From NCBI GenBank assembly GCA_903813345.2, contig CAIIXF020000005.1, forward strand, positions 36,523,375 through 36,587,374: a stretch of 64,000 nt of DNA, read 5' to 3'. The notes beneath the pieces are model-generated. The model saw only the letters and a list, made by a program, of their open reading frames with translations. It was not told the origin of the DNA and ran no database searches. This document shows positions 48,901 through 59,703 of the stretch, in pieces. Every line of letters starts with the position of its first letter. The stretch's first letter is position 1. Source of the DNA: Owenia fusiformis (taxonomy: Eukaryota; Annelida; Polychaeta; Sabellida; Oweniidae). Position numbers and translations under genes: made by a program.

Positions 48901-51900
48901 ATTTATAGGCATATCTATGAATATATAAATGCAATATTATAGAAAATGAAGAACACTATCTCCTTCACTGTACGAAATATAATAAACAAAAAAGTATAAT
49001 GTTGTCTAAAATAAAAATGCCAGTACAAGAAAATCTAGTTATGTATTTGATGTCTGGTAAAGATCAAAACTGTCTAAATGTAGCAAATATATATATTTAC
49101 ATCCAGTACCAATAGCTATATCTCTAGTGCACCAATGCATCATCATCATTAACAGTAATATTAATAGTTATGTAGTTTTTTACATGTAAATGTATTCTTT
49201 TTCCTTCCTTTATAATTGTTATAATTTTTGTTTGTACATGTACTTGACCCCAAGGGGTGTGAATGTACTTGAAGAATAAATAAAATATGTGGTATGTTTA
49301 TTTATGCACCTTACTAGTCCTTTTATACATTCTCATACTCTGTCAAAAACATTTAGGCCTAATAAGTTCAAACCCACGTTTTTAACTCACATTTTAAACC
49401 ATAAAAAATATTATATTTATTTGGGAACACACCTTGATGGTTCTGTCTCCAGATGCAGATACTATGTATTTATCATCAAAGTCGACGACATTCACTGCGG
49501 CCCTGTGTCCAACGAGGACTCGACGGAGATTTATATCTAATGGGGATTGCATGTCCCAAACTGCAATGGAACGGTCCTGAAAAACATCAATTTCAATTTA
49601 CAGGGTGGGCCAAAAAGTCACCCACTCCGATCTGGCAAGAATATAATAAGGGTAACATTTTTTGGCCCACCCTGTATTAATTAAGCTGTCACCAACACCT
49701 TGACTTGATTGGTTGGTTTAGGTGAGACTATGTAAGTAGCTCCATCTATCCCTTTGTCTCCTAAAGGAGAAGGCTCTAAGCTCATGTAACTGTTAGAACA
49801 ACAACCATGTATTTCAAGCCTCACATAAACATTTGTACATCTGATTTAATTACTACACCATTATCAGCTTAATCAATTTTTATATTTCCAAGTGATAATA
49901 TTTCTTCAAAATCACAGCTACAAAGCGGTTTATTTCATCAAGAACAAATATTACAAGTAAGTTAATAATATCCTTTCCCGAACTAATAATGTAGAGTGAT
50001 ATTATAACCTGAAGCTTCCAGGATATTAAAGATTTATTTGCGTAAATTCTGACTTCTGAGCATGGTAATATTACACCACTAGGCTCATTGACTTATTGTA
50101 TTGTATTGTGTAACAGGAGTATGTTCCAGTGATCATTATACAATATAGGTTTCAAATGAGTTCATTAGTATGTCCTTACACTTATGAGGCAATAATAATA
50201 TATACTACTAATACATGAACCAATTTCTGAATTTCTTTTCCCACCTTATCACTCAGATTGTATAGTCTGAAGGTGAATATGGCGTGTCTTATGGTTGTCA
50301 TACAGTGTGTCATATGGTGTGTCTTATGGTTGTCATACAGTGTGTTGTATGGTGTGTCTTATGTTTGATATACAGTGTGTCATATGGTGTGTCTTATGGT
50401 TGTCATACAGTGTGTCATATGGTGTCTTATGTTTGATATACAGTGTGTCATATGGTGTGTCTTATGGTTGTCATACAGTGTGTCATATTGTGTGTCTTAT
50501 GGTTGTCATACAGTGTGTCATATGGTGTGTCTCATGGTTGTCATACAGTGTGTCTTATGGTTGTCATACAGTGTGTCATATGGTGTCTTATGTTTGATAT
50601 GCAGTGTGTCATATGGTGTGTCTTATGGTTGTCATACAGTGTGTCATATAGTGTGTCTTATGGTTGTCATACAATGTATCATATGATATGTCTTATGGTT
50701 GTCATACAGTGTGTCTTATGGTTGTCATACAGTGTGTCATATGGTGTGTCTTATGTTTGATATACAGTGTGTCTTATGGTTGTCATATGGTGGTCATATA
50801 GTGTGTCTTATGGTTGTCATATGATGTGTCTTATGGTAGGCATATGGTGTGTCCTTATGGTGCGTCCTTATGGTGTCATATTGTGTCTTATGGTGTGTCA
50901 TATGATTTGTCTTATGGTGTCCCTTATGGTGTGTCATGATCTAATGGTTGTCATATGGTGAGTCTTATTGTGTGTCTCATGGTGTGTCTATGAATAAGTG
51001 CACGATGAGCTGTATACAAAAAGTACATTTGAAAAATGAATAATAAAATAATGAAACAGGAGTAATATTGATACATGGCCCTAATATAAAAGACAAGCAT
51101 TAAAAACTTGGGATTAGAATAACCTGATTGGCTTACTTTTGAGCATGTGACCATTATGCCGTCACTGAAGCGTAAATGTAGCACTGCCTCACAATGATGG
51201 ATCAATGTGTTCAACATCTCTCCCGTTTTAACACTCCACACTCTGGAAATACACGGCAATCATATCATTAAAGAGAAATGGTATGGTATTTGGATTAGAC
51301 ACATTCTACTGTATCTAAAAAGAAACTTCTGTAAATCTTTACATTTCTTTAATCTATTTTTTAAGAATGGTGTTCAATTATCAATTATTTAAGGGCCAGA
51401 AACGTACCTGATTGTGGAGTCGCTAGATCCAGAAATGATGATATTGTCATCATACTGTAGACATAGGACAGAGCCAGTGTGGCCAGTTAACACTTGCGTA
51501 CACTCCAGCGTCTGAGAATCCCATATCTGAAACACATTTAACACAAGGCATTAACATGCAAAATATCATCACCTACTATTTGTTACAGACACTGACCACA
51601 AAACAATAACAAACATCAATTTTGAAAAGTGGATTCTTAAACTGATATAAGTAGGGGGCTTTTTGCCAAAAATGCTTCACGGGACTAGGACCTCTTCAAA
51701 AAAGGTTCATTGTAAAATAGTTATCAAAAATAAAACAACAGCCTATAAAATGTGAAGTTTCCTTGTCCCATATATCCCTGATCTAGTAGTAACATTTTTT
51801 CATGAAATAAGGAAAACCTGTAAGCAAAATAACCTACTTTAATTGTGTTATCTCTGAGGCCACTGACTATTTTGTTATCATCATATTGCAAGCAGTAGAC

Positions 51901-54900
51901 ACCCTTTGACGTCTCACTCCGGCAGTGAATACGGTGTAAGGTGTGACGCCCAGTGCGCCAATTATTTTCTATTCGCTGTAAAAAACAATAAATCTTTGAA
52001 ATGACAGTGTTATTCTTGATCTGTCTATTATTCTTTAATGAAATGCCCGATTTCAGGGATTTAATGGCATTAAACTTATTTTACTTTTTTCTTACATACA
52101 TGTAATTTCGTTTTCTACATGCATAAGATAAAATAACATAAATATGTTTTCTATAACAGAAATTTATACCTCTATATCTGAAATTATCTGTGGGTAAAGT
52201 GCCCTATAATATTTGTGATCTGGTATTTTTTCGCCAGGTTGTGGCCGGAATAAAGATTTTGCCCATCCTCTTCGTTCAGATAATCCTTTCCATAAACTGT
52301 CCGTTAACACTTTTCGTTCAATTAATTTTTTCCATAACATTCCATCTGAAATGACTCGATACCACTCTTTACAAACTAACTCAGCTGCACAGAGAGATGT
52401 GGAATCCAAAAAGGACAATATATTTTCAGCTACATGGTCTAAGCCTTTGCCTGGAAAAACAGAACATCGTTAAAATAACTATCTGATCTTCATGCAAAAT
52501 GATTGCAAAAGCTCACCATGTGAGCTAAAAAGGTTATCTCCACTAAAAAGTAGTTATAATTGCAAAATGAGTCTCATTATTTTTAATGAACAAGACAAGT
52601 GATTTTTCATGATTTATCAGCTCCCTACCTGGTAAAGCAGAGATGAAATCCCTTTGTAACATGGGCTTGAGGAAACTGTTAATTTGCCCATGTTGGTAGT
52701 GGCACATATGTGAGATCAGGTTTTCTACAAAGTCGACTTGCTCTTGTTCTGTCCATGAATCAAAGTGTTTCATACAGACATTCTGTTGTTGTTCATAGTC
52801 AGGAGTTGACGTGAGCTTCTTATTCTTGCTCTCTATGGCTGCAGCACTCTGCACCTGAAGGTACAAACAAATACAGTAAAACCTATATATACAAACACCT
52901 CTCTAATCAATGGGAATCACTTTTTTAGGTCACAATGTTATTATCTCCTATTGACTCACATATGAAGAAACAGGATTTTTTCTCAAGTGGGTGCACATTT
53001 CTCATTTTCACAATTCAGACCAAAACTGGTCAAAATATGCCAATATTTCATGATTTTTCTCATTTTCAAGTGGGTACAAATGGATTTTCAGGTGGGTACA
53101 AGCCTATTTTCAAATCTCAGGTGGGTGCTGCGCCCACTTGCTTTAATGCTGGGGCTGTGTGAACACTTGCAAACAAATACAGTCAAACTACTCAAATCTG
53201 GACACCTCTAGACCACAACATTATTATCTCCTCGACTCACAAATTAAGAAACCTTGAAATTTTAACTCCTTCTAATCTGGTCATAAATGTGTGTGTTCAG
53301 TGTGGCTAATAAATAAAAGCTCTTGTTTCGTTGAAGTAAGATTATATACAATGTGTACAGCTATGCTCATGGCTCTCATTTCCTTATTAATAAACTTACA
53401 GTCACTGACTCTTTAAACCATGTTAACCAATTGATAACATAATAACTACAAATCAAAGTTTTTCCTATGATATGTGTGTCAATATCATATATGCAGCTGA
53501 AACGCTTTATTGTCTACTAAGTTAGACTCCAGCCTGTGATTTATAAAGGGACCTGATCTATTTACAACATTTTTCTTAATAGTAGCCATACAATGATTAG
53601 AAATAATTTTATCAATTAGGATTCCTATACATTTTTATACTGCAACTGTATAACAGTTTAGTATATAGTGAGAATCTTGCAGATGGATCTTACATGAGAT
53701 GAATTGCTCATAAAATATTACACAGTGATAAATAACACATTATTAAGCTTCTAATAGCTGGATATGACTACTTATTCCCATTTTATTGACCTCTTCATTA
53801 ACACATATTATCAAATCAAAATCCCACAAATACAATAAGTATTTCAAATTGATATCTTCAGCATATTTCTTGTATACCAGAAAAATCAAAAATAAGCATC
53901 AGAAATCTCATTTCATGATGTGGTTTATGACATAATACGATGAAAGTCTGTACTTATTTTACCTTTTAGTCTATAAAATCACGTTAATTATTGATCAGGT
54001 CTGTGATGTATATTGATTGTACATTGTATAACATTGTATTAGCTACCAATGGCAATCAACTGGATACTTGCTGTACTCTATATATGTTTCTATTATTAGT
54101 AAACACTATAATTATATATCGGTGTTATGTAAAACAATTTTGAGAATGAACAATTTTGATTTCACCCAATGTCATTTGTCTCTACAAAGTCTTAAACACA
54201 TTCCCAAGATATTATGCCTAAAATTGAGGAATCGTAGCATTCATCCACATGAGCCACTATGCCACATATTTGATGACGACTGCTCTAGAGAAAAACAGCT
54301 CATTTATCGATTCTGTCTGTGATTGTTATTGGAAGGATCCTGATACTAAGATCTCCTCCTGACTTTAATTTTTTAATTTTTATATAGATATAGGACAACT
54401 ATGTTTCCCCCTCTCCCTAATGCCTTAAAAATCTGAAATACTCTTAATTTTCAATTTTCATATAGATAAGCACAAACATATTTTACACTCTCCCTTATGC
54501 CTTAAAAAGCTGAAATACTCTTAATTTTCAATTTTCATATAGATAAGCACAAACATATTTTACTCTCTCCTTCACACATTAAACATCTGAAATATCCATG
54601 TATATTAAAGCAACTGATAAAGAGGGACTCACTCAAAAATTGGATGATGCCCATCCACTTTTTCTACTCATCTAATAGATTATTGATACACAAAAAAAGG
54701 CTTGCATTAAGGTCTTAGGCTATACCCCTTTCTTTTTACTCACTCATACTAAGTAAGTAATTAAGAGAAAGGAGGGGGGGGGGGGGGGGGCGGGGGGAAA
54801 GAGAAGGAGGGGGGGGGGGCACTGGGGCAGTCATGATCTTAATTCAAGAGCAGACCTTCTAACAGTAGGATTGTTTGATGTGTAACTGTGTAACCATATC

Positions 54901-57900
54901 CTCCCTTTGGCAAATACCCCTTATAGTAACCACTTTACCCAGTGAAAGCATTCAATATACAGATTACATACATAATTTATAAGTTAATACACTATAGATA
55001 CACATAGCGTGTGGTAATAATCTATTTTAATTGTACAATATCTCACTTATTTAATAAGTAACTATGGAAACCATGGCTTAAGATAGAGGATATGATCCTT
55101 GCAGTATTTGCAATTTTTTTGCTTTCTGGTTCTATTCAAGGCTAGAACCTCATATTATAAACATAAAGAGGGTACAATGAGATATAACTAGTTAATTAAA
55201 GTGAAAACAGAGGAAAGAGAGTATAACAGGTTGAAATGGATAGTACATGATAATGCCATATGATTTAAGACCATATGCCATATGATTTAAGACCATATGG
55301 CACATGATTTAAGACCACTGTGATATGCTTATGTAATCTCCACCCATGGCAAAACAATTGTATTATTTTGTTAAAAGAAATTCAAACAGTCAATTTTACA
55401 GACATTTCAGTTCTACTTAACACTTATATATTATAGGTAGCTATTTACCTATGCTATTAATTACTGATTATCATTACCTTATAACATGTCTTCTGATTGG
55501 TCAGGAAATTATATTATGCCCAGCTGAGTGTGAAAGTGAATTCTTAGAAATCAGGGGATTTTCGTATTAAAGTCAGAACCTAATAAGAACATAATAATTC
55601 TATTTAAAAAGAAGAATACTGGAAGTAAAAAAAAAGATTTTGTAAACAGAGGATATGATTCTTGCAGTTGCAAGATCTTTTTTGCCGTCTAGTTCTATGC
55701 AAGGCTAGAACCTCATATTATAAACATAAGGAGGGTACAATGAGATATAACTAGTTAATTAAGTGAAGACAGAGGAAAGAGAGTATAACATGTGGAAATG
55801 GATAGTATATAATTATTTAAGACCATATGCCATATGATTTAAGAACTCTGTGATATGCTTATGTTATCTTCACCCATGGCAAAACATTTGTATTATTTTG
55901 TTAAAAGAAATTCAAACAGTCATTTTAACAGACATTTCAGTTCTACCGAACAAGTGAATTCTTAGAAATCAGAGGATTTTCGTATTAGTCAGAACCTAAT
56001 AAGAACATAATTCTATTTAAAAAGAAGAATACTGGAAGTAAAAAAGATTTTGTAAAAGTTTGATAGTTCATGATAAGGTTACCACCTATCTCTATCCTTT
56101 GTGCCCAAAGATGCTCTTCTCAGTAATTCCTTAATGACAAGTTGTGTCGAATGGGAATATGATACTTAAATGTGATAAAAAATGATCACCATAATATATT
56201 TAAGATTCTATACAATTCAAAGATTCAATAAAATTTCCAACAGTCGCTTGCAAGCTGCAAGTATTACTGTGGGTAATGATACTACTCTATCCATTCATTT
56301 GACTTTGATTCTTAAAAGAGAGATTCATTTACTCTTAGCTCAGGCTAACTAACCTCCAACAGATTATATTTAAGGCTGTATTAAAAGAAATGATAGACAA
56401 TGAATGAAATCATCAAATAAAAAAAATAAAAATATAGAAAATGCAAGAGAGGAATTTCATTCATCAGACTTGTAGTAATCGTTGTCTCCAAAGAGTGTTT
56501 TCTTTGATGAATTATTGAAACTGAAAATATCGGCAAGAATTCAAGTAAACATACAGATTGATGAAAACCTTTTAGATGAGGTTGTCGTGATATATACATT
56601 CAATATCAGTTCTGTGGTTAGATGTGTCGACGTATGTATTGTTCTCTTATTTTGATTAAAACAATTTTTAGTAGAACTGTATTATACAAATTGATAAAAT
56701 GAGTCAGTATAACCTAATAAAACAAACATCCTAGTGCAGGACGTTATTTTGTTGAATAGAGTACGATAAAGGAAATAAAACGAATATTCTACAAAACACA
56801 ACACAGATAAATCCTGTATAAATGATCATATATATTGAATTCTTAAAACCAGTGAATCTATAAATGAATGTCTCTGAATAAGGGAATGAATCAATTATGA
56901 TGCAAATTTATAAATCTTTTATTTATGTGTCACATGGCTGGTAGCTCTACTTATGGCACCTCTGCTTTCAACTAACATATAGCAAAGCACAATATGGTCA
57001 CAGTGATCATGACATACCATATATCTCATATCATATCAAATTGTCAATTACATGTATTAAATATTGAGATACATAGATGATTTCATATGTATATATATAG
57101 CAGGACCCTTAGAAACAAAGGGGCAAATCTGGCTCACACTGGAGCAAAACCACATACATTTTCATTTAGGTTTTCAAAACGAAACAGGAAATTTTTGCAG
57201 GATGTTTTAGCTATGTATTCTCTTTAGACAGATTTCAAACATTGGATTGAAATAATGAAACCTATTATCATATGATTCAACATCCTTCTCTTGCAACACA
57301 GGGATTCATTAATGAATTGAGCATGTTGCCATTTGAAAAGCCCCACAAGTATACTAACATTTGCTTAAAACACTAGTTTAAAAAATATTACGTTGACAAA
57401 ATGTCAATTATATTGTGCATTCTAAATTTTTATGTCACTTATAAAATCCCAATCATTCCTCCTGATTCAATATTTTCTCATACTTTTTTCACTTTTTGAT
57501 TCTTAAGTGATATTGCAAAACATTTCAAAATCAACTCACCTTATCATACAATGAAAATGAAAACAAAATTCATTAATTCTAATCTAAAACTAGAATAAGA
57601 AAGGTGAGACCTTCACAAAAAATCATCCTCTAAACGTAATAAGGCCATACTGTACTTTTTTCTAATACTTATAAAATACCTGGTTTCATTTTGGGGTTTA
57701 ACGTCACTAACGGATATGTAAATAAACGCAATAATTAAATAACAGATCTCGAACAAGTTTAAATCAACCCTTTTCAAATATGTAATAGCTCTGCCTTTGG
57801 CTGATCTGTAATAAATGTCAACTTAAGATTTTCTATCACAGTTATTAATAAAGATAAGTGATAACCTAAAAAAATAACTGAATAAGATGGCATTGAAACA

Positions 57901-59197
57901 CTTCATATGTTCAGACTAGAAAACGGCAACTCCTCCCAACTTTGAAGATATATCAAAAATCAATTTAAAATAATAATTTTGACAGCAAACCTCCAGAAAG
58001 GTCCATAATTGTATCCTTAGTAGAATTTAGTCTGAAAGCATTAGTTGCTTCTGGCTAATCTGTTTGGGTGTTTGTTTTTGATTTTTTGTTTTGGCGACTA
58101 TATTTACGCCAACAACTTCACCATTGTTGTGAATCATTGTAAACTATATACAAGTAAACAATAGCTTTGTGGTTAATTTAAAAAGCAATCAATGTATCGG
58201 TTTGAATGTCTGTTTATTATATGTTTTGAATACATTGGGTGTCCAAAAAGTGAGGCATTTTTTGATAAGTTCTTTCTCAGCAAACAGATTGGCCAAATTC
58301 TTTGAAAATTGTTAATGAGGACCTATAAGGTATCATTAGCATGTGCTGTAAATATAAAAGAGATCAATTACCTTTTATATGAGTATTGTCAAATTAAAAA
58401 CAGCATGCCAAAATACTTGTATCTGATATCAATGGGAAATTCACTTAATTCAGTCTGAAAGAAGCTGTTTTTCAAGCAGAGATGCTTTTTTGTATTTCTT
58501 CTAACGATATCACCTCCCATGACATAATAATAATCCCATATTTTTAATGCAAGCTGAATGTTGCATTTTTGTCCATAAGTCTATTTACAGTTACATGACT
58601 CTCAACTATTGCCCTTAATCCCCTACAATTTATCTTCCGTCTTATTCATTACGTAAAATGCACCTGTTCACTTAAAAAATCTTAGATATATAAATAAAGA
58701 CCTACAGGTGAATTAATGTATGTAAAGTATTTCACCACTAATCTATTCAAGGTCATTGCCTTGATTAACCTTCTTCCAAGGCTGTTTATGTATTCTGCCT
58801 TCTGGTATTCCAAAATAAAACTGGTAATGTATTTACTTCATTTTCGGTGTTCTTCCAGTCACTTGCCATTTATGAATAGAATTATATGAAACAGAATGGG
58901 AGATCAATTATCTCTGTCTACTAGTGCTGCAAGAATACAAGTATCAGATAGAGCTGATTTCATCCCGATCGGTAGTGCCATAAAAGTAAAAAAATCAAAA
59001 AATGTGATTCTTCATGTTGAAATTTGAAATCCCATTGAAACCCTTATTCTTTACGTTTTATTCTACTTCTGACACTCTTTTGACCTTTATGTGCCTCAAG
59101 TTCCGCCTATCATACGAAAAGAGAGTCTGAATGAGAGAAATTTAAGTTTAAGCTGTTAGAAAAATAATCTAGCGGTCCTTACATTTCGGCCCTCCAT
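45802..59197 (-). CDS. BTRC/slmb: Beta-TrCP / slimb, F-box and WD40 substrate receptor of SCF ubiquitin ligase
   Basis: Exons on the minus strand: 59197-59183 (putative first), 52854-52629, 52450-52170, 51975-51838, 51526-51408, 51242-51137, 49576-49433, 48861-48743, 48320-48210, 46565-46487, 45960-45802. The ten main exons join in frame to 493 residues. Order: D (dimerisation) domain ([20 protein letters not shown]), F-box ([18 protein letters not shown] to LWKKLIE) that docks Skp1, linker ([12 protein letters not shown]), then seven WD40 repeats forming the propeller that binds doubly phosphorylated DSGxxS degrons such as beta-catenin and IkB/Cactus. Stop TAA at 45804-45802. Near-full match to the family from D domain to C-terminus; the N-terminus is much shorter than vertebrate forms. 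Oddities: WD2 and WD4 end VWS rather than VWD/VWN. Introns carry many repeats, but all splice borders are canonical. Confidence 0.96.
45961..46486 (-). other. beta-TrCP last intron, with a 75-bp tandem repeat
   Basis: GTTAGT to TTTTTCAG on the minus strand. About 46085-46450 is filled by the 75-bp repeat listed separately. Confidence 0.8.
46085..46450. repeat. 75-bp tandem repeat
   Basis: The word GTACAG(T/C)CATAAAAT occurs at 46186, 46261 and 46336, exactly 75 bases apart, within repeated TATAGCCCTCATACAAT blocks; more diverged units lie on both sides. Confidence 0.85.
46487..46565 (-). CDS. BTRC/slmb: beta-TrCP exon: end of WD6 and linker to WD7
   Basis: Encodes (G)[18 protein letters not shown] and TLCIRTLV, close to the vertebrate [19 protein letters not shown]. 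Acceptor TTTACAG, donor GTTAGT. Confidence 0.95.
46632..46773 (+). repeat. Left arm of inverted tandem array (CTCAACCCCAAGT units)
   Basis: Units of about 11-22 bases (CAACCCCAAGTCAACT, CCCAGTAAAACT, CCCTGTAAAACT variants). The order of variants matches the reverse complement of 47511-47652 almost perfectly over 142 bases. Confidence 0.93.
47060..47252. mobile_element. Short interspersed element in the loop of the inverted array
   Basis: Begins near GACGTAGCCAGGAGG and ends near GCTGGCTCTGCCCCTGG, with internal CTGACTGAAA repeats (two copies). Similar starts (GCCAGGAGGGG, GTAGCCAGAAG) are seen at about 31231 and 16672. Boundaries are approximate. Confidence 0.35.
47511..47652 (-). repeat. 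Right arm of inverted tandem array
   Basis: Reverse complement of the 46632-46773 array, with the same order of unit variants (including the single CAAGTCAAGTCAACCCC and CCCTGTAAAACT units). The spacer is about 737 bases. Confidence 0.93.
47898..47990 (-). repeat. Dispersed repeat family A, copy 2 (inverted)
   Basis: ACTAGATGTGAGTGGAAAAA, CTTGATTTCCGTCATTA and GAAAACCACATGTAAAA are the reverse complement of parts of 19138-19280 and 63508-63635. Confidence 0.45.
48210..48320 (-). CDS. BTRC/slmb: beta-TrCP exon: WD5 end and WD6
   Basis: Encodes [20 protein letters not shown] and [17 protein letters not shown]. Acceptor CTTCTAG, donor GTATGT; phase 2 exit completes Gly with the next exon. Confidence 0.96.
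48321..48742 (-). other. beta-TrCP intron
   Basis: Donor GTAGGT at 48742, acceptor CTTCTAG before 48320. AT-rich; nothing else recognised. Confidence 0.8.
48743..48861 (-). CDS. BTRC/slmb: beta-TrCP exon: WD4 end and WD5
   Basis: Encodes [20 protein letters not shown] and [20 protein letters not shown]. The CEG in the [11 protein letters not shown] strand differs from the vertebrate RDR. Acceptor TATTCAG, donor GTAGGT. Confidence 0.96.
48862..49432 (-). other. beta-TrCP intron
   Basis: Donor GTGTGT at 49432, acceptor TATTCAG before 48861. AT-rich, no recognised element. Confidence 0.8.
49433..49576 (-). CDS. BTRC/slmb: beta-TrCP exon: WD3 end and WD4
   Basis: Encodes [40 protein letters not shown] and ASGDRTIK. 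Acceptor GTTTTTCAG, donor GTGTGT (a weaker but canonical GT). Confidence 0.96.
49599..49676. mobile_element. 78-bp mariner-like MITE
   Basis: TACAGGGTGGGCCAAAAA and TTTTTTGGCCCACCCTGTA are inverted ends of 18 bp or more (one mismatch), including TA at each border. It sits in the branch-point zone of the beta-TrCP intron, yet the exon is intact. Confidence 0.85.
50283..50990. repeat. Tandem repeat of GTCATACAGTGTGTCATATGG-type units
   Basis: Irregular array built from two submotifs, CTTATGGTTGTCATACAGTG and TGTCATATGGTGTGT, with occasional CTTATGTTTGATATACAGTG variants, decaying toward the right end. All open frames over it are repeat artefacts. Confidence 0.9.
51137..51242 (-). CDS. BTRC/slmb: beta-TrCP exon: WD2 end and WD3
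   Basis: Encodes (R)[18 protein letters not shown] and [17 protein letters not shown]. Acceptor ATTTCCAG, donor GTAAGC. Confidence 0.96.
51408..51526 (-). CDS. BTRC/slmb: beta-TrCP exon: WD1 end and WD2
   Basis: Encodes [20 protein letters not shown] and [20 protein letters not shown]. Acceptor GTTTCAG, donor GTACGT. Confidence 0.96.
51527..51837 (-). other. beta-TrCP intron
   Basis: Donor GTAGGT at 51837, acceptor GTTTCAG before 51526. Short, AT-rich, nothing recognised. Confidence 0.8.
51838..51975 (-). CDS. BTRC/slmb: beta-TrCP exon: linker and WD1
   Basis: Encodes [40 protein letters not shown] and RDNTIK. Acceptor TTTTTACAG, donor GTAGGT. Confidence 0.96.
52170..52450 (-). CDS. BTRC/slmb: beta-TrCP exon: F-box
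   Basis: Encodes (G)[38 protein letters not shown] and WKKLIE, the core F-box, then [17 protein letters not shown] and [14 protein letters not shown]. Acceptor TTTTTCCAG, donor GTATAA. Confidence 0.97.
52629..52854 (-). CDS. BTRC/slmb: beta-TrCP exon: N-terminal region and D domain
   Basis: Acceptor TACCTTCAG before 52854, donor GTAGGG after 52629. Encodes [20 protein letters not shown], then the D domain [20 protein letters not shown] and [20 protein letters not shown], ending [10 protein letters not shown]. Confidence 0.95.
52873..53262. mobile_element. Two pogo-like fragments around a family B repeat copy
   Basis: ACAGTAAAACCTATATATAC (52872) and ACAGTCAAACTACTCAAATC (53180) start two related blocks that share CACCTCT, ACAA(T/C)(G/A)TTATTATCTCC and GACTCACA. 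Between them (about 52985-53110) lies a copy of the repeat seen at 27640-27760 (CAAGTGGGTGCACATTTCTC, AAGTGGGTACAAATGG). Confidence 0.45.
54410..54600 (+). repeat. Short direct repeats
   Basis: TTTTCATATAGATAAGCACA with ACATATTTTAC occurs at about 54454 and 54532, and a more diverged unit precedes it; period about 78 bases. Confidence 0.6.
54774..54822 (+). repeat. Poly-G/purine tract
   Basis: Two long G runs joined by GGGGGGAAAGAGAAGGAGG. The length is likely to be unstable or misassembled. It could form G-quadruplexes. Confidence 0.85.
55086..56060 (+). repeat. 562-bp tandem duplication, second copy shortened
   Basis: Copy 1 is 55086-55647 and copy 2 is 55648-56060. Both run from AGAGGATATGAT(C/T)CTTGCAG to GGAAGTAAAA..GATTTTGTAAA. 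Copy 2 lacks a block of about 120 bases (the counterpart of about 55425-55545) and some shorter stretches. Copy 1 also has an inner triplication of ATGATTTAAGACCA. Confidence 0.8.
58228..58260 (+). mobile_element. Mariner-like solo end
   Basis: CATTGGGTGTCCAAAAAGTG resembles mariner termini of the GGGTGTCCAAAAAGT type. No partner end was found. Confidence 0.35.
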
Positions 59198-59209
59198 TTT
59201 GAAGAACAT
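59183..59209 (-). CDS. BTRC/slmb: Putative first coding exon of beta-TrCP
   Basis: On the minus strand, ATG at 59197 begins MEGRN and runs into the strong donor GTAAGG at 59182, in phase 0, which matches the next exon (VQSAAAIES). A second in-frame ATG at 59209 would add MFFK. The short N-terminus is of the length seen in insect slimb rather than vertebrate BTRC. The donor, frame and position support it; there is no homology evidence for five residues. Confidence 0.45.
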
Positions 59210-59703
59210 TTGAAGAGCAATGAACCCAACACTTCCAGGTAGAAAATTTAACAAAACTTCTTGCCAATTGATCTTGTTTTACAAAAGAACAATGCAAAAT
59301 CAGAGCGCAGCTATAGTTCATTGAGGGACAGGTAAGATATTAGCATCTTCTTAACATGCTATTGTCTTCACACAACATCCAGCATCTGATTTCAATACTG
59401 GCACTGAAGGCCAGGGCTACCTTCGCTCTACTTCCGTTAATACCATGATGCACTACTGTCTACATCAGTGCAAGTACACTTTCACCACCACTAAAAAAAG
59501 AGACCATTTCCCCGATACAGCAAAATTATGTTCAACATTTAACATAAATGGCAAAACCATAATATTTATCCCTGACAAAATGCAATTTCTCACTTGTGAC
59601 ATATCCAATGCCATTACTATTCCCACAAATATTTCTAAAATGAATTCTCATCATGAATAATCCCTTTTGTAAAGTACACAGCAAACGTGATCTTTTGCCA
59701 TGT

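Larger units (their letters stand above)
49577..51136 (-). other. beta-TrCP intron with MITE and tandem repeat
   Basis: Donor GTAAGC at 51136, acceptor before 49576. It holds the MITE at 49599-49676, only 22 bases upstream of the acceptor, and the tandem array at 50283-50990. Confidence 0.8.
52855..59182 (-). other. beta-TrCP first intron (6.3 kb) if the proposed first exon is right
   Basis: Contains two pogo-like fragments (52873-52975 and 53180-53262) flanking a family B repeat (52985-53160), short direct repeats at 54410-54600, a G-rich tract (54774-54822), a 562-bp tandem duplication (55086-56060) and mariner-like ends at 58235. No additional exon was recognised, though alternative first exons could be hidden here. 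Confidence 0.6.

Noticed and set aside
50295-50961. Several + strand open frames of 64-105 residues ([12 protein letters not shown] repeats)
   Set aside because: They come from the GTCATACAGTG tandem array inside a beta-TrCP intron on the other strand.
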